Assembly: GCA_024641365.1 (NCBI GenBank)
Contig: JAHEDF010000277.1
Span: 1-5,717 of the forward strand
DNA length: 5,717 bases
Reading direction: 5' to 3'
Source of the DNA: Planctomycetota bacterium
Lineage (GTDB): Bacteria > Planctomycetota > UBA11346
Positions 1-5,101 of this stretch are shown here, piece by piece (position 1 is the first letter of the stretch; every line of letters begins with the position of its first letter). A program made the translations under genes and the position numbers. The notes beneath the pieces were generated by a model. That model worked only from the letters and a program-made list of their open reading frames with translations, did no database searches and was not told the origin of the DNA.

Positions 1-28
1 CTAATTAGGAAACAATCAACGACTGCCA

Positions 29-1480
29 CTAAACCCGCTTAACCCGCATCATTAAATCTATGATAAAGCCGTCTAAAGCACTGTTTTGAGCACGATACTT
101 GGCAACTTGCTCACAAGCATAGGCAACACTGCTGTGACTTTTCACGCCAAATGCTTGTCCGATAGCACCATACGTATCTGCACTGGCAGATTTGAGCACA
201 TACATAGCAACATGTCGGGCTGTCGCACGGTCCCCTGAACGATTGCGGCCAACTAAATCATCAACCGTTAGCTCAAAATAATCGGCCACTGCACGCATAA
301 TCATTTTAGCGCGTGGTTCACCGGAACTGCGATCAATCACGTCCGCTAAGGCCTGGCGGGCGAGCACCAAATCTATACGTCGCTGAAAACTTTGCGAATA
401 AGCAACTAATTTATTTACTGCACCTTCAATTTCACGAATGTTGTCAGTAATATGATCAACAACGTAATGTAATACATCTTCACTGAGCGTAATATTTTGT
501 GCTTTTGCTTTTGCCTCTACTACTTCGCGGCGTAATTTTGGATCGGGTTTTTCCAAAGCGACGACTAAGCCACCACTAAAACGTTGTATAAAACGTTCTT
601 CTAAATATTTAATGTCCGCAGGAGGTGCATCGGAAGTAATTACAACCTTTTTACCCTGCTCATTTAATTGATTAAAAGTAGAAAATAATTCTTCTTTGGT
701 CTTAATCATTTGACCGCGCGATAAAAAATGAATGTCATCAATGAGTAATAAATCAGGATGGCGCATTTTCACACGGAAGGCTTGTATGCCAGCAGACCCT
801 TGTTCGCACGCAGCAATGTAATCGTTCGTAAATTGCTCACAGCGAATATATTGAACTTTGCTTTTGGGGTAGCGCTCATGAAATGCGAGCGCTAAGCCTT
901 GTTCTAAATGGGTTTTCCCTAAACCCGATGCGCCATGAATAAATAATGGGTTTACGGGATTTGTCGGATCTTCTAAGATGCGAATTATAGCGTCATAAGC
1001 TAAGCGGTTTGTATGGCCAACCACAAAATCAGTTAATAATTTAAATCCATGTCCCCACCGTCCGCCTGAACGAGCGGTGTTTCGCTCACCGGTATTTTTT
1101 GATGAGTGCCCATCACGCTGTTCTGATGCTTGTCGCGAACGATTTACCCGCGCTTCATGTTCTCTAAGCGCAGTACCAGAAACGCGACAACGCACTTCTG
1201 TAATTGGAATTTCTAATACATCGCTTGCCATCATAACTAATGCAGCAGCATAACGATCACGAATGGTGTGTTGAAATAATGCAGTTGGACATTCGATAGT
1301 TAATATGCCATCCGCAATTTCTATCGGACGCACTTTTGGAGAAGCTAACCATAATCGAACACCTTGTTCATTATCTGGCGAACGCATGCGTTCGAGAATT
1401 TGTGGCCAAGCCTGATCCAATGCTAACGTCTGTCGCCCCACTTTATTTATTCCTTCTAACTGTTTCCGCTCGCTGTTCAT
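29..1480 (-). CDS. dnaA: Chromosomal replication initiator protein DnaA
   Basis: This 483-residue cytoplasmic AAA+ ATPase binds origin DnaA boxes, forms an ATP-dependent filament and opens the replication origin. The domain order is complete. Domain I (about residues 20-100) mediates self-association and helicase loading. A short polar, charged linker follows (about 105-145). The AAA+ core has Walker A GASGLGKT (183-190), Walker B LLLIDD (244-249), sensor 1 VVITSD (279-284), a box VII arginine region RFIQRFSGG (296-304) and sensor 2 NIREIEGA (347-354). DNA-binding domain IV is about 390-483. The length is normal for the family. The ATG at 1480 gives a natural domain I, but no clear Shine-Dalgarno site precedes it. 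Domain IV is unusual: the canonical DHTTV signature reads SHSSV (448-452), and the usual Pro of the basic loop is absent (TARHVAMYV). Its upstream neighbour is a sugar kinase; what lies downstream is outside the window. The identity is secure. Confidence 0.97.
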   Translation of the reverse strand: MNSERKQLEGINKVGRQTLALDQAWPQILERMRSPDNEQGVRLWLASPKVRPIEIADGILTIECPTALFQHTIRDRYAAALVMMASDVLEIPITEVRCRVSGTALREHEARVNRSRQASEQRDGHSSKNTGERNTARSGGRWGHGFKLLTDFVVGHTNRLAYDAIIRILEDPTNPVNPLFIHGASGLGKTHLEQGLALAFHERYPKSKVQYIRCEQFTNDYIAACEQGSAGIQAFRVKMRHPDLLLIDDIHFLSRGQMIKTKEELFSTFNQLNEQGKKVVITSDAPPADIKYLEERFIQRFSGGLVVALEKPDPKLRREVVEAKAKAQNITLSEDVLHYVVDHITDNIREIEGAVNKLVAYSQSFQRRIDLVLARQALADVIDRSSGEPRAKMIMRAVADYFELTVDDLVGRNRSGDRATARHVAMYVLKSASADTYGAIGQAFGVKSHSSVAYACEQVAKYRAQNSALDGFIIDLMMRVKRV

Positions 1481-1501
1481 ATTCTACTAGACAGGTTGGT
1501 G

Positions 1502-1514
1502 CGTGATTATCACG
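1502..1514. promoter_or_regulatory. Palindrome upstream of dnaA, possible operator
   Basis: CGTGATTATCACG has perfect 6-base arms around a single central base. It lies 22-34 bases upstream of the dnaA start codon, between the candidate promoter and the coding sequence. That position would suit a repressor or autoregulatory site. No specific binding family is recognised. It contains TTATCACG, which shares only TTAT and CAC with the DnaA box. Confidence 0.35.
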
Positions 1515-1554
1515 TACGCCAGTATAGTTACGACCTGCTACCCACAGGGGAGTG

Positions 1555-1584
1555 AATATCTAAAGGGTTCATCGCTCGACTCAA
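1555..1584 (-). promoter_or_regulatory. Candidate sigma70-type promoter for dnaA
   Basis: On the minus strand, TTGAGT (1579-1584) is followed 18 bases later by GATATT (1555-1560), each matching four of six consensus bases. It would start transcription about 70 bases upstream of the dnaA ATG. This is only a pattern match in a 224-base gap. Read-through from the kinase gene is an alternative, since no convincing terminator separates them. Confidence 0.3.
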
Positions 1585-1623
1585 GAACATCACAGTGAGG
1601 GTCAGGACCAACCTCTTGACTCG
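1577..1623. repeat. Imperfect inverted repeat in the kinase-dnaA gap
   Basis: CGACTCAAGA (1577-1586) and TCTTGACTCG (1614-1623) are reverse complements at nine of ten positions, 27 bases apart. The internal loop holds a small GGTC-AG-GACC hairpin. The left arm overlaps the candidate dnaA -35 hexamer. It could be a weak stem in the transcript running from the kinase into dnaA, but there is no T-run to make it a convincing terminator. Confidence 0.3.
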
Positions 1624-1663
1624 CTGTGAAACAGTCTCCCTCTTATGAAGAAGCACTAGGTCA

Positions 1664-1710
1664 AAAAGTCATAGTTATCAATGAATATAACAATAATGAA
1701 TATTTTATTG
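1664..1710. repeat. AT-rich tract with a repeated 9-mer, upstream of dnaA
   Basis: AATGAATAT occurs at 1680-1688 and again at 1695-1703, 15 bases apart, inside a strongly A+T-rich stretch that runs into the kinase stop codon at 1705-1707. Such a tract next to dnaA could be a DNA-unwinding element. The only DnaA-box-like 9-mer nearby is CTACCCACA (about 1538-1546), which matches TTATCCACA at seven of nine positions, so origin function is speculative. Confidence 0.3.
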
Positions 1711-2847
1711 CGCGTTTTGACGCAAAAAGTTTACCGCTTGTTCACGACTTGGAGATATTGCGGTGCGCACATAAAACCCACTGGTGGCGCCACCAATATG
1801 CAAAGCACTAATAGGATCTATACCAGCTAATAGAGCACACACAAAACCTGCATTAAAATGATCGCCCGCACCTGTGGTAATTTTTGGCTTTGCGTCATAA
1901 AATCCATCCGCACCAACGCTACCTGCCGGACGATCTGCCGAGGCGTTCCACGCACACGCGGAAGATTTAACTAAATGACACATCGCCCAAGAAATACCAA
2001 GTTCTTGCCGCACTAGTTCACAACCTTTTCGCGCAGCTTCCCATTCTACACCGTCAGTCGGCGGCTTAATATGCATGGCTTGTAAAACTTGCTTTAATTC
2101 TGCGCCATTCATGCCCAATAAAATATCTGCATATTGCTGTAATTCTTTTAAAGCGACAAATGCGTCGCGTAAATCATCAGCAGTTCGTTTAATTGGATCT
2201 GCTAAATCCACAAATATTAATGGCCTACTTTTACGAAGCCCTGGTAAAACATCTTTTGCCAAGCGTCGCCAAATATCGGTCATGCCTAAAGTCATGGTCC
2301 AATTAACCATAGCTATGGCATCAGCTTCGGCACAAATTTTCTTTACCCCATCAAGACCCATTTTTTCGATTAACGTGTCAAATGTTACGCGCTCCAATGG
2401 CAATAATTTACCAAGCATTAATTTACCATCGCTAAATTCCAATGCATCTGTTGTTGCAGCACCACCCAATGAAATAGTTTTAGTCGCGCGATCAGCTAGC
2501 GGCTTAAAAACGGGGTCAATAGCTCCCTCTCCTAAAATTCCAATCGCAGTGACATCATAATTATAACTACAAAGCGCATTCGCCATTATCGGGCCATTGC
2601 CACCTATTTTACTTTGCTTGACGACCATTTCAAAATTTGTGCTATTGCCCGCTGCTGCTTGGACGCGGTCACCAAATTCTGTAATGGTGGCCATACTTGT
2701 ATAGTTAGCCGCATCCGAACGTTTTGACACCACATCAATAATATTATCGATGAAACCATCAAAGCCGACCATGACTTTGGGACGTTTCGATTCCGGCACA
2801 CTCGCTAATGCTTGAGCAGCAGCAGAACACAAAGCGGCATCAGCCAT
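1705..2847 (-). CDS. PfkB/ribokinase-family sugar kinase
   Basis: This predicted cytoplasmic kinase would transfer phosphate from ATP to a sugar or nucleoside-like hydroxyl; its substrate is not determined. In the 380-residue reading, VGFDGFID (27-34) is the N-terminal strand carrying the substrate-binding Asp30. KIGGNGPIMANAL (80-92) is the first PfkB signature with the di-glycine hinge. KITTGAGDHFNAGF (322-335) is the second signature, with the GAGD anion hole and catalytic base Asp329. The length is somewhat above the 300-350 usual for the family. I chose the ATG at 2847 because an ideal AAGGAG lies seven bases upstream; the frame stays open to a GTG at 2919, but that 24-residue extension shows no family features. 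It follows the MtnB-like gene on the same strand, so a phosphorylated ketose- or deoxysugar-salvage role is a reasonable inference. A methylthioribose kinase role would be non-orthologous to the known MtnK fold. Confidence 0.88.
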   Translation of the reverse strand: MADAALCSAAAQALASVPESKRPKVMVGFDGFIDNIIDVVSKRSDAANYTSMATITEFGDRVQAAAGNSTNFEMVVKQSKIGGNGPIMANALCSYNYDVTAIGILGEGAIDPVFKPLADRATKTISLGGAATTDALEFSDGKLMLGKLLPLERVTFDTLIEKMGLDGVKKICAEADAIAMVNWTMTLGMTDIWRRLAKDVLPGLRKSRPLIFVDLADPIKRTADDLRDAFVALKELQQYADILLGMNGAELKQVLQAMHIKPPTDGVEWEAARKGCELVRQELGISWAMCHLVKSSACAWNASADRPAGSVGADGFYDAKPKITTGAGDHFNAGFVCALLAGIDPISALHIGGATSGFYVRTAISPSREQAVNFLRQNAQ

Positions 2848-2853
2848 GAAAAA

Positions 2854-2859
2854 CTCCTT
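2854..2859 (-). promoter_or_regulatory. Shine-Dalgarno site deciding the kinase start
   Basis: On the minus strand AAGGAG ends seven bases before the ATG at 2847, which fixes this start over an upstream in-frame GTG at 2919. The last four bases of the site can pair with CTCC three bases upstream (CTCC-GAA-GGAG, 2854-2864), a minimal hairpin that might lower initiation. Confidence 0.75.
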
Positions 2860-2945
2860 CGGAGCACTGACGGTAAGTCGGTCCTTCCTGGTGCAAGACG
2901 GCGAGGCACGAATGCGCACGCAGCCATCTACTTATCACTGGCGAT

Positions 2946-3566
2946 TTATGCGTCAGGTAAGTTAATGCCGGCCGTCCGGCACATCCAACTTAACCGCGCT
3001 AACCACTCAACCGTTTCTAAATGTCTGCCGGCTTCTTTAACGCTGTTACCCCAGGCATATACACCATGTCCACGCACTAAAACAGCTGGAATGTGCTGGT
3101 TACGCGCGGCCATTACACGCTCTGCTAGCTCTTCCATGTCCTGACTGTTATCAACGATGGGAATAAGACAGGCACCTGTATGCGTTGATGTTCCTGCAAA
3201 CGCTTTTTGCATTTCTACGCCTGCAATACGAAAATTTGGTCCTGCTGCCATGCTCCTAGCAACAGCATACGGCGGATGACCATGACAAACAGATTGACTG
3301 CCAACCGCCTGATAAATTCTCACATGTAATAATGCTTCGTCTGAGGGTTTTCTTTGGTCGGGAGCAATTGCTCGCGCCTCGTGATCAATGCGAATAAAAT
3401 TAGCTGATTTTAATTCACCTTTATTTACTCCAGATGGACTCATCGCGACAACGAATGGATTGGTGGACAAAATACTGCTTACATTTCCGGCCGTGCAGCC
3501 CATGTAGCCGAGCTGCGACAGTCGAGCCGCTTCAAGCGCTAATTGGTTTAAAATAATATCACTCAC
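2946..3566 (-). CDS. mtnB: MtnB-like methylthioribulose-1-phosphate dehydratase (class II aldolase fold)
   Basis: MtnB dehydrates 5-methylthioribulose-1-phosphate to 2,3-diketo-5-methylthiopentyl-1-phosphate in the methionine salvage pathway, using a metal ion, normally zinc. The 206-residue length fits. TAGNVSS (25-31) and SPSGVNKGEL (43-52) form the phosphate-binding region. KPSDEALLH (73-81) precedes the metal ligands in CHGHPPY (His95, His97). The third ligand is His167 in RGHGVYAWG (165-173). EMQKAF (118-123) carries Glu118, aligned with the catalytic Glu of MtnB/APIP. The run RGHGVYAWG...AGRHLETVEWL is especially MtnB-like. Related class II aldolases (fuculose-phosphate aldolase, or the aldolase of the DHAP shunt for 5-deoxypentose phosphates) share the fold and remain possible, partly because Glu77 sits where those enzymes keep a catalytic Glu. 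The start is GTG, supported by GAGGAG six bases upstream. It leads a probable operon with the sugar kinase and diverges from the MerR-like gene. Confidence 0.82.
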   Translation of the reverse strand: MSDIILNQLALEAARLSQLGYMGCTAGNVSSILSTNPFVVAMSPSGVNKGELKSANFIRIDHEARAIAPDQRKPSDEALLHVRIYQAVGSQSVCHGHPPYAVARSMAAGPNFRIAGVEMQKAFAGTSTHTGACLIPIVDNSQDMEELAERVMAARNQHIPAVLVRGHGVYAWGNSVKEAGRHLETVEWLARLSWMCRTAGINLPDA

Positions 3567-3571
3567 AACGA

Positions 3572-3577
3572 CTCCTC
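3572..3577 (-). promoter_or_regulatory. Shine-Dalgarno site supporting a GTG start for the MtnB-like gene
   Basis: GAGGAG on the minus strand ends five bases before the GTG at 3564-3566. No in-frame ATG near the expected N-terminus competes, and the MSDIILNQLALEAARLS beginning matches the usual first helix of the family. Confidence 0.75.
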
Positions 3578-3595
3578 ACTGTTTTGCGTAGCACA

Positions 3596-3601
3596 TTTAT
3601 A
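3596..3601 (-). promoter_or_regulatory. Possible -10 element for the MtnB-like operon
   Basis: TATAAA on the minus strand lies about 30 bases upstream of the GTG start, a sensible position for a -10 hexamer. No good -35 hexamer is found 16-18 bases further upstream. If real, the promoter is weak and may depend on an activator. The nearby palindrome at 3630-3639 lies just upstream of the expected -35. Confidence 0.25.
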
Positions 3602-3629
3602 ACACGACACAGGATCTATCTTATGGTAA

Positions 3630-3694
3630 TGTCTAGACAACCGGTCTAAACTGCATCTCTCGTTATAGACAAGAGACATAATAGACCTTTGACA
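3630..3694. promoter_or_regulatory. Candidate operator cluster between the divergent genes
   Basis: TGTCTAGACA (3630-3639) is a perfect 10-base palindrome. To its right are AGACA at 3667-3671 and 3674-3678, AGACC at 3683-3687 and TGACA at 3690-3694, the last within the -35 hexamer of the plus-strand promoter. The shared AGACA core, the clustering and the position between divergent transcripts suggest binding sites for the adjacent MerR-like protein. CarH relatives are known to bind tandem short repeats overlapping their promoter. The pairing of site and protein is inferred. Confidence 0.45.
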
Positions 3695-3718
3695 GGAGCA
3701 GGTACTTGAGGTTATAAT
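3689..3718 (+). promoter_or_regulatory. Consensus sigma70 promoter for the MerR-like gene
   Basis: TTGACA (3689-3694) and TATAAT (3713-3718) both match the consensus perfectly, with an 18-base spacer. Transcription would begin near 3725, giving a leader of about 110 bases before the ATG at 3837. The slightly long spacer is compatible with, but much shorter than, the 19-20 bases of classical MerR-activated promoters, so repression is more likely than spacer-distortion activation. Confidence 0.8.
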
Positions 3719-3729
3719 TATATGTTTAG

Positions 3730-3810
3730 GTTGTGTTACGAACATTTTCAGCCTCGCGCAATTGAGCCTGTTCCAACAGCCCGATCCGCACCATTCTGAT
3801 ACGACACAAC
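3730..3810 (+). other. Potentially structured 5' leader of the MerR-like gene
   Basis: GTTGTGT (3730-3736) is perfectly complementary to ACACAAC (3804-3810) and could close an 81-base domain that starts almost at the predicted transcription start. Inside it CTGTT-CC-AACAG forms a small hairpin. No B12-box (GCCACTG) is seen, so I do not call it a cobalamin riboswitch or any other known riboswitch. Confidence 0.25.
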
Positions 3811-3836
3811 TTTCAATCGGCACGGGAATTAACATT

Positions 3837-4688
3837 ATGAGTTCTAATCAATCAATGAACATAAATGAAGCTAGCAAGGCCTGTGGATTGAGCCCAAGTG
3901 TCCTAAGAATTTGGGAATTACGTTACGGCTGGCCAAGTCCAAAGCGAAAACCAAATGGCTACCGCGCATACAATCAGCATCAGGTGCAAGAATTAAAGCG
4001 TGCTGCAGATTTAGTGAAAAACGGTACTCCAATTAGCGCATTAATTATTGACGGGTTACCACGTTGGCCAGCTGACAATACACATAAAAGAATTGTAGCG
4101 AATATTACCAAAGCAAAATTATTACCAAAACCGCGTGGTCATTTAGAGGCAAAAATTCAAGATGAGTTAATTGAAAATTTAGAACGTCGCCATGGATTGC
4201 ACGCAAAAGAATTATTACAACGTGCTTGTTGGTCAGTCCGCCCGGATGATGAAGTTCTGACATCACTTGCGCCATGTCTAGTCGGATTGGCAGAGCTAGC
4301 AGCCGTGGAACGCCCGCTACCAGAAGATCCTCAATTACGCGGTTTGGTTAAAGACAGAGCAACACAATTACTTAGACGTTATCGCACTGACACCCCTGCC
4401 ATGTGGGTGGTTCCTGCATCATCGGTCGACCAAGCATTGGCAGCATTAACCGCACTTATTCTGAGCCAGCGCGGACATATTACGCAAGTCTGGATGGCTG
4501 CTGACCGACCTACTAATGCTCCATATTTATTAGCAGGTACGCCAAGCAACGCACATGCTGCAATAAATGATCGACGCATGAGCGGACGCGTAACTGAAGT
4601 CGGCGGCAAAGACGTTGCCGGGATTATTGACCTGTTAAATTTCGGTCCCACTTTACAATTACCAATTGGACAACTCAGTAAAAATTAA
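3837..4688 (+). CDS. MerR-family regulator with a degenerate CarH/LitR-like sensor domain
   Basis: This predicted cytoplasmic transcription factor has 283 residues. Residues 7-70 form a MerR winged helix: MNINEASKACGLSPSVLRIWELRYGW is the helix-turn-helix, KRKPNGYRAYN (36-46) the wing, and VQELKRAADLVKNGTPISALI (50-70) the following helices. This closely resembles CarH/LitR light- and B12-dependent repressors. Residues about 103-183 look like the four-helix bundle (LLQRACWSV..., LAPCLVGLAEL). Residues about 187-275 look like a Rossmann segment (AMWVVP...LTALILSQRGHITQVWMAADRP). The B12-binding hallmarks are missing: Asp198 and Leu201 occupy the expected His and Gly of DxHxxG, and the bundle lacks the Trp and Glu-His motif. 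It may therefore sense nothing or another ligand. I chose the ATG at 3837 over an in-frame TTG at 3762 and an ATG at 3855; the Shine-Dalgarno site is weak (CGGGA). It diverges from the MtnB-like operon, its probable target. Confidence 0.82.
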   Translation: MSSNQSMNINEASKACGLSPSVLRIWELRYGWPSPKRKPNGYRAYNQHQVQELKRAADLVKNGTPISALIIDGLPRWPADNTHKRIVANITKAKLLPKPRGHLEAKIQDELIENLERRHGLHAKELLQRACWSVRPDDEVLTSLAPCLVGLAELAAVERPLPEDPQLRGLVKDRATQLLRRYRTDTPAMWVVPASSVDQALAALTALILSQRGHITQVWMAADRPTNAPYLLAGTPSNAHAAINDRRMSGRVTEVGGKDVAGIIDLLNFGPTLQLPIGQLSKN

Positions 4689-4711
4689 TTGCTATTTTGA
4701 AAGTAGATTAA

Positions 4712-4744
4712 ATCCCTAGTCATTTACAAATCGGCTAGGGATTA
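4712..4744 (+). terminator. Intrinsic terminator after the MerR-like gene
   Basis: AATCCCTAG (4712-4720) and CTAGGGATT (4736-4744) form a perfect 9-base-pair stem around a 15-base loop, followed directly by ATTTTT (4745-4750). It lies 23 bases after the stop codon. The opposite strand lacks a comparable T-run, so it is probably directional for the plus-strand transcript. Confidence 0.85.
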
Positions 4745-4770
4745 TTTTTATAAATATACTGTTTATACCG

Positions 4771-5080
4771 CACGTAAATTACTTATACCATTTCCGGGTC
4801 AAATCTTCCTAAATAGTATTATTAAAGCCTTTAACCATGAGCATACGGTGAGCGCAAGGCCTTATGAAGGCATTATTCACACGGAGGAACGGCGGAAACG
4901 GAGAAAGAGGATATAAATTAACACTATGTCCATCATTTACGCTGAAAACAGCCTCTAAATTCCCATGTTATTCCTCCGTTACCTCCGTGTTAAATAGCGA
5001 AGCTTAATGCCAAGGGACAAGCGGTATTGAGGACATACCCCACAATTTACTGTGGCATCAGTCCTGTAATTTACGGATGC
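4771..5080. repeat. Outer inverted-repeat pair flanking the element
   Basis: CGTAAATTAC (4774-4783) is the exact reverse complement of GTAATTTACG (5066-5075). The match resumes as GCA (4771-4773) and TGC (5078-5080) after a two-base insertion on the right. The pair brackets the inner element at about 310 bases overall. No target-site duplication is evident outside it. It may be the ends of a larger degenerate miniature element, or coincidence in AT-rich DNA. Confidence 0.35.
4869..5011. repeat. Inverted-repeat element with CACGGAGG arms
   Basis: The arms ACACGGAGGAACGGCGGAA (4879-4897) and the reverse complement of 4971-4990 match at 18 of 20 aligned positions (one inserted base, one substitution) and face each other across 73 bases. 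Outside them GGCATTA (4869-4875) and TAATGCC (5005-5011) form a further matching pair, giving a roughly 143-base element with compound inverted ends. Inside, AGAGG (4906-4910) pairs with CCTCT (4952-4956). The G-rich, CACGGAGG-type arms look like a dispersed intergenic repeat or a MITE-like or REP-like unit. No transposase is present, and copy number cannot be judged from one window. Confidence 0.6.
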
Positions 5081-5101
5081 GCTTTTGAAGGGAAAGTGGT
5101 A

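Larger units (their letters stand above)
4751..5101. other. Gene-free convergent intergenic region with nested repeats
   Basis: About 350 bases lie between the regulator's terminator and the ispE stop codon with no credible protein gene. The stretch holds inverted repeats at three nested scales (listed separately). It also contains small hairpins: GCCTT-ATG-AAGGC at 4859-4871, GCTG-AAAA-CAGC at 4941-4952 and CCACA-ATTTAC-TGTGG at 5040-5055. TTATACC is repeated at 4764-4770 and 4784-4790. A 47-codon ATG frame (4864-5007) spans the central element but shows no protein character. Confidence 0.7.

Noticed and set aside
1626..1811. A 61-codon plus-strand frame starting at a GTG in the kinase-dnaA gap
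   Set aside because: More than half lies antisense to the conserved C-terminus of the kinase. There is no ribosome site, and the sequence resembles no family.
2848..2919. A 24-residue N-terminal extension of the kinase from a GTG at 2919
   Set aside because: The extension has no family features, and the ATG at 2847 has an ideal AAGGAG site.
2075..3144. Plus-strand frames at 2075-2560 and 2812-3144 and a minus-strand frame at 2604-2801
   Set aside because: They overlap the kinase and MtnB-like genes in other frames and show low-complexity, shadow-type composition.
3563..3835. A 90-codon minus-strand frame across the divergent intergenic region
   Set aside because: It covers the promoter and operator region, is Cys-rich without motifs, and has no ribosome site.
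3762..3836. A TTG start adding 25 residues to the MerR-like protein
   Set aside because: There is no Shine-Dalgarno site and the added residues are not part of a MerR domain. The ATG at 3837 gives a normal N-terminus.
3725..3836. A cobalamin riboswitch upstream of the CarH-like gene
   Set aside because: There is no B12-box and the leader is too short for the class.
4379..4651. A 90-codon minus-strand frame inside the MerR-like gene
   Set aside because: It is an antisense shadow of the regulator's C-terminal domain.
4864..5007. A 47-codon ATG frame spanning the inverted-repeat element
   Set aside because: It is essentially the translation of the repeat arms (Arg/Gly/Asn-rich) with only a weak AAGG upstream. 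Its ends coincide with the element, so the open frame is probably incidental.
5040..5055. The CCACA-ATTTAC-TGTGG hairpin as an ispE terminator
   Set aside because: The stem is only 5 base pairs and no T-run follows on the minus strand.
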